Below are positions 44,015 through 51,960 of a DNA stretch of 64,000 nt, one piece after another (the first letter of the stretch is position 1; each line of letters opens with the position of its first letter). The translations under genes and the position numbers were made by a program. Where the stretch lies: contig NZ_JBIWES010000004.1 of NCBI RefSeq assembly GCF_044762665.1, positions 124,001 through 188,000 of the forward strand, in the 5' to 3' direction. The stretch comes from Peribacillus frigoritolerans_B. GTDB lineage: Bacteria; Bacillota; Bacilli; Bacillales; DSM-1321. The notes under the pieces are model-generated. The model was not told the DNA's origin. It ran no database searches and worked only from the letters and a program-made list of their open reading frames with translations.

Positions 44015-44874
44015 TGAGTCTCTCCTATGATAACGCGAAGGACGTTCGGATGATTTTCAAATGTTTTTGTGCCGGCACCATAGCCAATCGATTCGACAGT
44101 CATGGCTGGAAGCGAGCCGAATGTTTCAGCTAAAACCGAAGCTATGGCAGCACCAGTCGGCGTTGCTAATTCAGAACGAATAACGTTAGAGGCAATCGGT
44201 ACCCCTTTTAATATTTCAAGCGTGGCAGGAGCAGGAACCGGATATATGCCGTGATCAATATGTATATGTCCAGATCCCGTTGGAATGGCTGATGACTGAA
44301 CCGATTCAATACCTATCTGATCAATTAAAATCGCTGTACCGATTATATCTATTATCGAATCTACCGCTCCTACTTCGTGAAAGTGTACTTTTTCCAGTGG
44401 AAGCCCGTGTATACGCCCTTCCGCTTCACCAATCTTCTTGAAAATGGCGAGTGACATGTTCGTTACCGATTCATTAAAGTTTGCGACTTTGATTGCCTCC
44501 ACTATTTGTTTGTAAGTACGGCTGTCATGATGGTGATGAAGCACATGGCTATGGCTGTGTTCATGAACGTGGCTGTGTTCGTGTCCTTGACTGTGGCTGT
44601 GTTCGTGTCCTTGACTGTGGCTGTGTTCGTGTTCATGACTGTGGCTGTGATCAAATGGTTGCTCTGATTTACTGGTAAGAATGACATCAAATTTAGTACT
44701 CGTAATGCCATTTTTGACGACCTTCCTCCAAGACAGAGTATATTCTTCATCCATGTTCAGCTTTTTTAACTCTTTTTCCATTTGTAAAGGGTCTGCACCT
44801 GCATCGATCAACGCTCCAATTACCATATCTCCGCTTATGCCGGAAAAGCAGTCAAAATATAATGTCCTCATCAT
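44011..44874 (-). CDS. larC1: LarC N-terminal part (nickel insertase, His-rich)
   Basis: N-terminal part of LarC, about 287 residues. It begins RTLYFDCFSGISGDMVIGALIDAGADP, the DUF111 signature, and has VHFHEVGAVDSIIDIIG near residue 180 and ELATPTGAAIASVLAETFG near the end. Between residues about 68 and 115 lies a His-rich insert (about 20 His, 'HEHSHSQG' repeats) that can bind nickel. The gene ends RVIIGETQ and TGA, after which larC2 continues in the -1 frame. Its start overlaps larB by about 23 bases; the second of three Met codons is chosen by spacing from AAGGAG. Confidence 0.9.
   Translation of the reverse strand: MMRTLYFDCFSGISGDMVIGALIDAGADPLQMEKELKKLNMDEEYTLSWRKVVKNGITSTKFDVILTSKSEQPFDHSHSHEHEHSHSQGHEHSHSQGHEHSHVHEHSHSHVLHHHHDSRTYKQIVEAIKVANFNESVTNMSLAIFKKIGEAEGRIHGLPLEKVHFHEVGAVDSIIDIIGTAILIDQIGIESVQSSAIPTGSGHIHIDHGIYPVPAPATLEILKGVPIASNVIRSELATPTGAAIASVLAETFGSLPAMTVESIGYGAGTKTFENHPNVLRVIIGETQ
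44569..44640 (-). repeat. Tandem 24-base repeat in larC1 (His-rich coding)
   Basis: Three copies in a row (44569-44592, 44593-44616, 44617-44640): the first two are identical, the third differs at two or three bases; partial copies flank both ends. Each copy codes 8 residues rich in His, Ser, Glu. In-frame repeat number could vary between strains. Confidence 0.8.
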
Positions 44875-45622
44875 CATTGATCTCCTTTTCATGTACAAGT
44901 TTGTAAATAAGCGCTGCATTGTATGCTGCACCAAATCCATTATCGATGTTCACCACACTTACACCTGATGCGCATGAATTGAGCATTGATAAAAGTGCAG
45001 ATAAACCGTTAAAATTCGCACCGTAACCGATACTTGTCGGCACAGCAATAATTGGATTCGTGACAAGCCCTCCTAAAACACTCGGAAGTGCCCCTTCCAT
45101 CCCCGCGACACAAACTGATACGGTAGCACTTCTTATCTCGTCTATATTATCAAGGAGGCGATGAAGCCCGGCAACGCCTACATCGTATATACGCCTGACG
45201 GGAATACCTAGAGTTTCGGCCGTCACGGCTGCTTCTTCAGCAACGGCCAAATCTGATGTCCCGGCGCATACTATTGCAATATATGCCCCGATGGATTTCG
45301 GCTTTTCTTTAACCCAAGCAAGTGTCCGTGCAATCTCGTTATACTCAAAATCACTACATACATTTTGTACAAATACTGCTTTTTCCAGGGAAATGCGAGT
45401 CACAAGAACAGAATCATTCCTTATCCGCAGCGATTGGACAATCGTTAAAATCTGTTCGGCAGTTTTACCTTCTCCAAACACGATTTCGGGAAATCCTTGT
45501 CTCCTTTTACGATGATGATCGATTTTTACAAACCCTAAATTTTCATATGATTCAAGTTTTTTCTTGGCCTCCACTGCTGTCAATGAACCATTTTGAACCT
45601 GCTCCAAAATATCGTCAATCAT
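44852..45622 (-). CDS. larB: LarB, nicotinate-adenine dinucleotide carboxylase/hydrolase
   Basis: First enzyme of nickel-pincer cofactor synthesis: carboxylates the pyridine ring of nicotinic acid adenine dinucleotide and cleaves the phosphoanhydride. 256 residues, PurE-like C-terminal domain. The N-terminal helical part (LEQVQNGSLTAVEAKKKLESYENLGFVKIDHHRKRRQGFPEIVFGEGKT) is diagnostic, then AIVCAGTSDLAVAEEAAVTAETLGIPVRRIYDVGVAGLHRLL and CVAGMEGALPSVLGGLVTNPIIAVPTSIGYGANFNG. It overlaps larE by 4 bases upstream and larC1 downstream. Confidence 0.95.
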   Translation of the reverse strand: MIDDILEQVQNGSLTAVEAKKKLESYENLGFVKIDHHRKRRQGFPEIVFGEGKTAEQILTIVQSLRIRNDSVLVTRISLEKAVFVQNVCSDFEYNEIARTLAWVKEKPKSIGAYIAIVCAGTSDLAVAEEAAVTAETLGIPVRRIYDVGVAGLHRLLDNIDEIRSATVSVCVAGMEGALPSVLGGLVTNPIIAVPTSIGYGANFNGLSALLSMLNSCASGVSVVNIDNGFGAAYNAALIYKLVHEKEINDDEDIIF

Positions 45623-46434
45623 GACATTTCTTCCTTTTTAAGAGCTATATTCATACTTCCGCTTGTATATCCAGTGAGATCCATTGATACATACTTATAA
45701 CCAAATTGCTTTAGTCGTTTTGTGATCGCCACATGGTATTGAAGCACTCGCGGCATATCAATGGGTTCAACCTCAATTCTGGCAGTATCCTCTTGCGTCC
45801 TGACTCTTACTTGGTGAATATCCAACGATTTTAAGTAAGACTCTGACTTATCCACTTTCGTCAATTTTTCCTTTGTAATGATATCGCCGTATGCAATACG
45901 TGATGAAAGGCAAGCAAATGAAGGTTTATTCCAGGTTGGCAATCCGGCTTCCTTGGATAATACTCTTATTTCTTCTTTGAATAAATCGGCTTCTAGAAGT
46001 GGTCCCCTGATTCCTTTTTCTTTAGCTGCTTTCATGCCTGGACGAAATTCGTTAGCATCATCAGCAATAACCCCATAAATAATATTATTGAATTCATATT
46101 CTTCAAGAATAGGAAGCAGGTTGTCAAATAAACTACTTTTACAAAAATAACAGCGATTTTGATCATTTACAGTGTATCCAGGGATGGCTAACTCCGAAGT
46201 TTGAATGACATGATGTTTGGCACCAATCCATTTTGATAGCATAAGGGCTTCTTTTAACTCACTCGATGGATAGGTTTCCGAATCTGCTGTAATGGCTAAC
46301 ACATTTTCATAACCCAAAGTATCGATAGCGACCTTGAGCAAAAACGTGCTGTCCACCCCTCCTGAAAAAGCGACCACAACCGACTCCATTTTTTGGAGAA
46401 TATCCTGCAGATTTCTGTACTTTTCTAGTAACAT
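45619..46434 (-). CDS. larE: LarE, ATP-dependent sulfur transferase for the nickel-pincer cofactor
   Basis: PP-loop enzyme of 271 residues that adenylates the pyridinium biscarboxylate and adds sulfur. PP-loop is VAFSGGVDSTFL (residues 22-32). Besides the sulfur-donor position Cys175 (KPSFACLSSRI, equal to Cys176 of L. plantarum LarE) there is a Cys95-x2-Cys98 pair (RCYFCKSS), so three cysteines may hold an iron-sulfur cluster as described for Thermotoga LarE. ATG at 46434 has AAAGGGG about 10 bases upstream. Overlap with larB is 4 bases (ATGA). Confidence 0.94.
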   Translation of the reverse strand: MLLEKYRNLQDILQKMESVVVAFSGGVDSTFLLKVAIDTLGYENVLAITADSETYPSSELKEALMLSKWIGAKHHVIQTSELAIPGYTVNDQNRCYFCKSSLFDNLLPILEEYEFNNIIYGVIADDANEFRPGMKAAKEKGIRGPLLEADLFKEEIRVLSKEAGLPTWNKPSFACLSSRIAYGDIITKEKLTKVDKSESYLKSLDIHQVRVRTQEDTARIEVEPIDMPRVLQYHVAITKRLKQFGYKYVSMDLTGYTSGSMNIALKKEEMS

Positions 46435-46594
46435 AGCACTTTTCCCCTTTCTGGTTTGTCTGAATTTATCCCACTGTCCACAAGCAATAACACCCTTGAT
46501 GGACCACAAAAAGATTGAAAAGGAGGAAATATCACAGTCGTACTTTCATTTCCGGCTCTTATTGAACTGGTAATCATATAAGCGACGGACGACT

Positions 46595-47224
46595 TTAGCT
46601 TTGTACGATAGCTGAAAATTTTTTTGCCGTTTCTGCCAGCCTGTCGTAATCTTCACCTGTATTCAATTTCGCGGGATTGATCAATGAACCACCGAGTCCC
46701 GCCGCGATGGCCCCTGCCTTAAAAAAAGAAGCGAGGTTGTCAAGGTTGACCCCGCCAGTTGGCATTAGAGGGATGTGAGGAAGCGGCCCTTTAAGATTAT
46801 TAAAATAGCTAACACCAAGTGCATCTGCCGGAAAAACTTTAATAATGTCAGCTCCATGCTCATAAGCAGTCAATATTTCGGTTGGTGTGAGTGCCCCAGG
46901 GATACTAATAACGCCATAGCGCTTCGCCATTTTAATCGTTTGGACATTGAAGGTTGGAGAAAAGATGAATTCCGCTCCCGCCATGATGACCGCACGGGCC
47001 GTTTCAGGATCCAATACTGTTCCGGCACCCGCAATTATATCATCACCGAACTCCTCTTTTACTCTATCAATTAAACGGCACACTTTGGGTGTTTCTACTG
47101 TAATTTCGAGAGTTCGGATGCCTCCTTCCTTCAAGGCTCGAGCGATTGGTATAATTTGATCGGGGCGTGCACCGCGAATGACGGCTACCAGCTTCCCATG
47201 TTTAAGCTCTTCTAGTTTAGTCAT
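46595..47224 (-). CDS. KDPG/KDPGal aldolase, copy 2
   Basis: Class I aldolase of 209 residues, paralogue of the protein at 37553. HGKLVAVIRG, the catalytic Glu in GGIRTLEITVETP, GAGTVLDPETAR, FIFSPTF and Schiff-base Lys in GADIIKVFPAD, then MPTGGVNLDNL, are present. Being next to a KDG-type kinase and downstream of dgoD, it most likely cleaves 2-keto-3-deoxy-6-phosphogalactonate or KDPG. ATG at 47224 sits 5 bases after AAAGGTGG; a GTG three codons earlier is possible. It ends about 160 bases before larE. Confidence 0.88.
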   Translation of the reverse strand: MTKLEELKHGKLVAVIRGARPDQIIPIARALKEGGIRTLEITVETPKVCRLIDRVKEEFGDDIIAGAGTVLDPETARAVIMAGAEFIFSPTFNVQTIKMAKRYGVISIPGALTPTEILTAYEHGADIIKVFPADALGVSYFNNLKGPLPHIPLMPTGGVNLDNLASFFKAGAIAAGLGGSLINPAKLNTGEDYDRLAETAKKFSAIVQS

Positions 47225-47237
47225 TTTTTCCACCTTT

Positions 47238-48194
47238 CTACCTCGTTACATCATCTGTGACGCCACTCATGAACAAATTGAGGTCTGCACGGAACGGCAA
47301 ACCCTCCACATCGCCATTTACCATCGTAACCATTGCTCCCATGGCATTTCCACGTCTTACGGCTTCATCTAGCGGCAGGCCATCCAGCATGCCTGAAAGT
47401 ACACCGGATGCAAAAGCATCCCCAGCACCGATGGGATCAATGACCCGTTCAACAAAGAATCCAGGAACGTATGTTTTCGGTACAGACGGGGCAGAAATTA
47501 AACAGCCTTCTTTGCCCAATTTAAGTAAGACTGTTTCGACACCGAGTTCATGGAAGTGATCGACAAAATCTTCCGGAGAATGGGAACCGTATAAAAATTC
47601 AGCTTCGGTCACCCCAGGCATGACGATATCACTTTCCGAGGCGTACTTTGTTATGATGTGACGTGCTTCATTTTCATCACCCCATATTTTCAAACGAATA
47701 TTCGGATCGAAGACGATTTTTGTTCCGGTTTCTTTAGCAATGCGGATTGCTTTATCCAAGAGCGACTGACACGAATTCCCCAGTGCAGGGGTAATCCCGG
47801 TAATATGGAGATAAGCGGCGTCTTGAATGGCAATTTCCGATAGTAATTCTGCTGTCATTTTGCTAGCTGCCGAGTCTTTCCGGTAATAATAAACTCTAGT
47901 ATCATTCAGCCGTCTGAATTCTTTAAAAAAAACCCCGGTAGGTGCATCAGGGTCACGAGTTACATATGACACATCAACGCCTTCTCCGCGAATAAACGAT
48001 TGCATGGCATCTCCAAATTCATCCTCGCCGAGACGGCTTATCCAGCGTGACCTATGACCGAGTCGGCTTAACCCGATTGCAACATTGGATTCCGCACCGC
48101 CAAACTTCATTGAAAACGATCGGGCGTGGCGAAGTGGGCCTTCTTCATTCGGGGTAAACACTGTCATTGTTTCACCGATGGTTACAACATCCAT
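47238..48194 (-). CDS. 2-keto-3-deoxy-sugar-acid kinase (PfkB family), copy 2
   Basis: PfkB kinase of 318 residues with TIGETMTVFTPNEEGPLRHARSFSMKFGGAESNVAIGLSRLG, IVFDPNIRLKIWG and the catalytic loop DPIGAGDAFASGVLSGML. Compared with the first copy (DTVGAGDGYDAGY) the loop reads IGAGDAFA, so the two kinases differ around the substrate. With dgoD in the same run it may act on 2-keto-3-deoxygalactonate, a DgoK role filled by a PfkB-type enzyme; KDG is equally possible. Only 13 bases separate it from the aldolase gene. Confidence 0.88.
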   Translation of the reverse strand: MDVVTIGETMTVFTPNEEGPLRHARSFSMKFGGAESNVAIGLSRLGHRSRWISRLGEDEFGDAMQSFIRGEGVDVSYVTRDPDAPTGVFFKEFRRLNDTRVYYYRKDSAASKMTAELLSEIAIQDAAYLHITGITPALGNSCQSLLDKAIRIAKETGTKIVFDPNIRLKIWGDENEARHIITKYASESDIVMPGVTEAEFLYGSHSPEDFVDHFHELGVETVLLKLGKEGCLISAPSVPKTYVPGFFVERVIDPIGAGDAFASGVLSGMLDGLPLDEAVRRGNAMGAMVTMVNGDVEGLPFRADLNLFMSGVTDDVTR

Positions 48195-48215
48195 ATCATC
48201 ATCCTCTTTCTCTTA

Positions 48216-49079
48216 TCATGCTTTTACGTGATTAGAAAGCGTGCCGATCTTCTCAATGCTAATGTTTATCCGGTCACCATTTTTCAACCAGATTTTCGGA
48301 TTCCGCCCCATTCCAACGCCAGGTGGCGTACCAGTTGCAATCAAATCACCAGGCATTAGTGTCATGGACTGTGATAAAAATGATATGATTTTCGGAACCG
48401 TAAAAATTAGGTTACTTGTATTTGAATCCTGCATAATTTCACCGTTTAATTCAAGCTTAATCGCTAGTTTGTGGGGATCGCCCACTTCATCATGTGTAAC
48501 GATAACAGGACCTAATGGTGCAAATGTGTCTGCCGTTTTGCCCCTTGACCACTGCCCGTCCTGAAATTGCAAATCTCGCGCACTTATATCATTCATAATT
48601 GTATAGCCAAAGACGTATTCAATTGCCTCATCTTCTGATACATGTTTCGCTTCTCTTCCAATGACAAACGCAAGTTCTGCTTCAAAGTCGACCTCGTTTG
48701 AATTAATTGGGATTTCAATCGCATCATTATGACCTGCAATCGCATTCGAATATTTTGAAAAAATGACTGGCGAAACAGGCGGCTCCATCCCCGTTTCCTT
48801 GCAATGATCAAAATAGTTAAGTCCTACGCAAATGATTTTATCCGGCTTTGCGATTGGCGGCAGGATTTTCACTTCTGACGGTTTGAATATAGCATCCTCA
48901 TTCATCCGTTGCTCGATTAACTGTTCAGCACGTGTGCGTAACTCGCTGCTTCGTTCTATGAATTTTTTCATGCAAGCAGGAAATTCTTCTGGACCGAGAG
49001 CCGTTAAGCTGATAATTTGATCATCTTGAACAAGACCGATGTGCTGTTCGGTTTGCACGGAAAAAGTTGCTATTTTCAT
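48216..49079 (-). CDS. Fumarylacetoacetate hydrolase-family enzyme (YisK-like)
   Basis: FAH-fold protein of 287 residues. Metal-binding residues are in FEAELAFVIGREAKHV and the region YTIMNDISARDLQFQDGQWSRGKTADTFAPLGPVIV, and the C-terminal GDLIATGTPPGVGMGRNPKIWLKNGD is the typical end. Family members hydrolyse or decarboxylate 2-keto-acids, for example 2,4-diketo-3-deoxy sugar acids or oxaloacetate. Its place between a kinase and a 2-hydroxyacid dehydrogenase suggests a 2-keto-3-deoxy acid; substrate not readable. Start ATG follows AAAGGGGAAAA. Confidence 0.85.
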   Translation of the reverse strand: MKIATFSVQTEQHIGLVQDDQIISLTALGPEEFPACMKKFIERSSELRTRAEQLIEQRMNEDAIFKPSEVKILPPIAKPDKIICVGLNYFDHCKETGMEPPVSPVIFSKYSNAIAGHNDAIEIPINSNEVDFEAELAFVIGREAKHVSEDEAIEYVFGYTIMNDISARDLQFQDGQWSRGKTADTFAPLGPVIVTHDEVGDPHKLAIKLELNGEIMQDSNTSNLIFTVPKIISFLSQSMTLMPGDLIATGTPPGVGMGRNPKIWLKNGDRINISIEKIGTLSNHVKA

Positions 49080-49093
49080 ATTTTTCCCCTTTC

Positions 49094-50053
49094 TTAGGTT
49101 AATGCGTATGGTGTTTTTTCCCCTTTTAAGACCTGAATGATATTTCTTGCTGCTTTTTGACGAAGTTCAACCATCGCTTCCTCAGAATACCAGGCGCTGT
49201 GCGGCGTAATGATGACATTGTCCATTGTGAGTAGCGGGCTATCGATTCGGACCGGCTCATTTTCTGTCACATCAAGTGCTGCACCTGCAATGATCCCTTT
49301 TTCAAGTGCATCAGAAAGTGCTTTTTCATCGATTATCGGTCCACGTGCCGTGTTAATGATGACCGCATTTCTCTTCATCTGTTTAAGGCGCTCCTCATTG
49401 ATCAGGTGGTATGTATCATCAATTAAGGGCACATGGATCGACAAATAATCGGCTTCGCCTATAATTTCGTCGAGATCCATTTTTTGAACCCCGACAGCAG
49501 CCATGTCTGCCGCCGATACGAAAGGGTCATAAGCAGCGGTTTTAAAACCGAGCGGTTTCACCTTTTCAATGAAACGGCGCGGAATCCGGCCAAAGCCTAG
49601 AACCCCAACCGTTTGTTCGTTAAAACGGTGAATCGGGACACACACTTTGAAGTCCCAGTTACCTTTTTTCACTTCCTTATTTAACAGTGTCACTTTCCGC
49701 GCCGACGAAAGTAAAAGTGCCAATGCATGATTCGATACTTCTTCCATGCCATAATCCGGTACATTGGCGACAGTAATCCCCTTTTCTTTAGCCGCATTGA
49801 GATCAATTGTATTGACGCCAACCCCATAGCGGGAAATGATTTTGGTGTTTTCAAGCGACTCGATGACTCGCCGTGAAATAGGAGCATATTGATTTAAAAT
49901 TGCATCCACTTCTTTTGCCTGCTCCGTTACTTCTTCTTCAGTTTTGCATTGCGCTTTGATGAAATCGATTTCCAGACCGCTTTTTTGAAAAATCTCTTCT
50001 TCATATTTCAAATGGTCAAATTCGTAATCCGTTAATAATATTTTAAAGGGCAT
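49094..50053 (-). CDS. D-2-hydroxyacid dehydrogenase, CtBP-like
   Basis: NAD-dependent dehydrogenase of 319 residues. The C-terminal binding protein (CtBP)-like pattern is KIISRYGVGVNTIDLNAAKEKGITVANVPDYGMEEVSNHALALLL. The dinucleotide loop is VGVLGFGRIPRRFIEKVKPLGF, which has Pro where a Gly or Ala is usual; the catalytic Arg, Glu and His are in NTARGPIIDEKAL, DVTENEP and TPHSAWYSE. The likely job is reduction of a 2-keto acid from the pathway or oxidation of a hydroxy acid. Precise substrate unknown. Confidence 0.88.
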   Translation of the reverse strand: MPFKILLTDYEFDHLKYEEEIFQKSGLEIDFIKAQCKTEEEVTEQAKEVDAILNQYAPISRRVIESLENTKIISRYGVGVNTIDLNAAKEKGITVANVPDYGMEEVSNHALALLLSSARKVTLLNKEVKKGNWDFKVCVPIHRFNEQTVGVLGFGRIPRRFIEKVKPLGFKTAAYDPFVSAADMAAVGVQKMDLDEIIGEADYLSIHVPLIDDTYHLINEERLKQMKRNAVIINTARGPIIDEKALSDALEKGIIAGAALDVTENEPVRIDSPLLTMDNVIITPHSAWYSEEAMVELRQKAARNIIQVLKGEKTPYALT

Positions 50054-50087
50054 TTGGGCTCAACTCCTTTCTTGTAATACCAGACAT

Positions 50088-51035
50088 CTATTTCGCTGCT
50101 GCCTTTTCAATTTTTGCAATACCGAGTCCTTCTGCACCGAGTTTCGATGTTTTGGCTTCTGGAAAATATCGTTCGATCATTTGAATACCAATTGCGGCAC
50201 GACGTACACGTTCTTGAGCGAGTGAGATGTTCGTACTTTCCCATTGTTTCCCTGATGGGTATACATCCGGGTGATTACGAAGACCGAATTTGATATATAC
50301 AGGCGCCAATACACGGATAATTTCCGGTATTTCATAATAGCGAAGAAAACCGCCGAAGGTATCCGGAACTTCAACGTATAAATCAATTGGAATGTTTATT
50401 GATTGCCGGATTGCTGCAAGTTTAGGCAGCGTTAATGCAGGTGGCACGTTATAGGTATCCGCTCCGATGTCTTCCATTAATTTAACGGATACTGGATTGG
50501 ATGAACCCATTTGAACCGATACTTTTACAACAAAGTCTTCCGGAAGCTGTCCGAATTTTTTCATTTCTTTCGTTAAAAGGAGGAGTCCTTCATCCGCAAC
50601 CAACGCACCGCGAAGACCAAGTGCAGCTCCTCTTTTCAAGTCTTCCATGGCATAAACAAGCTGGTCGGATCCTTCATGGCGGATTCCCTGGGATTTTCCT
50701 CCTGGCGTAAGCGGTCCTGCGCTGACATCCCATGAACCCCTGGGACCGACAAACAAACTGAGCTCCATGCCGCGCTCTGCTGTCATTTCACACATTTCTT
50801 TAATCTCTTCATCCGTTTGAAGCATGATGCCGCTGCCCTGAGATATTCGGTGAATGGTCAAACCGAGTCGGTCAATTTCTTTCAATGTTTCTTTTAGTGC
50901 CGCTGGACCTTCTACACTTGGCAGTTCAACGCGGTATTGAGCACCGTCCGGAAATGTTTTCGTTGATGTAGGAAGTTCTTTAAGATCAGTTGATGGGTAG
51001 CCTAATTTTTCGAGCAAGTCGCGTGATTCTTTCAT
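50088..51035 (-). CDS. Uncharacterised TIM-barrel-like protein (distantly U32-peptidase-like)
   Basis: 315 residues, cytoplasmic, no signal. Segments such as GLTIHRISQGSGIMLQTDEEIKEMCEMTAERGMELSLFVGPRG, LVADEGLLLLTKEMKKFGQLPEDFVVKVSVQMGSSNPVSVKLMEDIGADTYNVPPALTLPKLAAIRQSINIPIDLYVEVPDTFGGFLRYYEIPEI give an alternating strand/helix rhythm with a conserved-looking GPRG-SWDVSAGP and DVYPSGKQWE. Proteins like this are sometimes labelled peptidase, but I see no established catalytic set. It overlaps the aldolase gene by 4 bases, so it belongs to the sugar-acid pathway. I do not recognise the function. Confidence 0.75.
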   Translation of the reverse strand: MKESRDLLEKLGYPSTDLKELPTSTKTFPDGAQYRVELPSVEGPAALKETLKEIDRLGLTIHRISQGSGIMLQTDEEIKEMCEMTAERGMELSLFVGPRGSWDVSAGPLTPGGKSQGIRHEGSDQLVYAMEDLKRGAALGLRGALVADEGLLLLTKEMKKFGQLPEDFVVKVSVQMGSSNPVSVKLMEDIGADTYNVPPALTLPKLAAIRQSINIPIDLYVEVPDTFGGFLRYYEIPEIIRVLAPVYIKFGLRNHPDVYPSGKQWESTNISLAQERVRRAAIGIQMIERYFPEAKTSKLGAEGLGIAKIEKAAAK

Positions 51036-51943
51036 TTTTGGACGCCTTCTTTCATATTTATATTTTTTAAAAGAGCAGCTACTTTGTCACTCAAATCATC
51101 AGGGTATACATCGCATGGGGCACGGTGTCCAGCCGCAACGTCAAACCAGCGCTGATGAACCGCTTCTTTCATGGCTGTAAAAAATGTCGGACCGTAATTG
51201 TACACATCCATCAGTTTTGAAATCACTTGATGATTTTTCTGTGCTTCAGCGAGATCACCTTTATGATACGATTCATATAAATGTACGGATATTTCCGGGG
51301 CAAAGACAGCGCTTCCATTAATGCTTCCCGCTGCACCAATCATTTGAGCCGGAAGCAAATGCTCGTCAAACGCGGAGAAGACTCTGAAATCACTGCGAAC
51401 TTTCTTCACTTCCGCCAGCACTTGACGAAGGTGGCCGAAATCACTGACCGTCTCTTTAATACCTGCAATGTTTGAATGATCTTGGGCTAATTTTTTAATC
51501 AATTCGATTGATAAATTTTGTCCGGTCAAGAGCGGGATGTTATAAATGAAAACTTGCAGATTAGTATGATTCGCTACGCTGGAGAAATGTCGATATAATT
51601 GCTCGTCAGACAGCTTCCAGTAATATGGGTTTACTACCAGAACGCCGTTCGCTCCATGCTCTTCTGCATATGAAGTCAGTTCTTGCACCTCTTTTAATGC
51701 GGTATGCCCAACGCCGACCATAACTGGCACTCGTCCATTAATGTGCTTTAACATTTCACGTACATATAATTTCCTTTCTTCCGTTGTAAGTGATGAGAAC
51801 TCACCTGAACTACCCATTAACAAAATACCGTCAATATTCCGTGAGATTAATAGGTCGATATACCTTCTGTTCAACTCCATATCCAAGTTCCCCGTTTCAT
51901 CAAATAAGGTGACTACCGGTGGAATGATGCCATAAAAGTCCAT
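51032..51943 (-). CDS. DHDPS/NAL-family aldolase or dehydratase (KDG aldolase-like)
   Basis: Class I (beta/alpha)8 lyase of 303 residues. It begins MDFYGIIPPVVTLFDETGNLD; GSSGEFSSLT is the pyruvate-binding GxxGE motif; VFIYNIPLLTG has the Tyr; and the Schiff-base Lys is in IAGIKETVSDF. The combination fits 2-keto-3-deoxy-sugar-acid aldolases or dehydratases of the YagE/DapA group rather than lysine-biosynthetic DapA, because dapA would not sit in this operon. It could cleave unphosphorylated 2-keto-3-deoxy acids. ATG at 51943 follows AAAGGAGGGGAAATA. Confidence 0.88.
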   Translation of the reverse strand: MDFYGIIPPVVTLFDETGNLDMELNRRYIDLLISRNIDGILLMGSSGEFSSLTTEERKLYVREMLKHINGRVPVMVGVGHTALKEVQELTSYAEEHGANGVLVVNPYYWKLSDEQLYRHFSSVANHTNLQVFIYNIPLLTGQNLSIELIKKLAQDHSNIAGIKETVSDFGHLRQVLAEVKKVRSDFRVFSAFDEHLLPAQMIGAAGSINGSAVFAPEISVHLYESYHKGDLAEAQKNHQVISKLMDVYNYGPTFFTAMKEAVHQRWFDVAAGHRAPCDVYPDDLSDKVAALLKNINMKEGVQK

Positions 51944-51960
51944 TATTTCCCCTCCTTTTA

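Noticed and set aside
44493..44678. Cys/Gly/His-rich 61-residue frame opposite larC1
   Set aside because: It is the antisense shadow of the 24-base repeats; no start signal.
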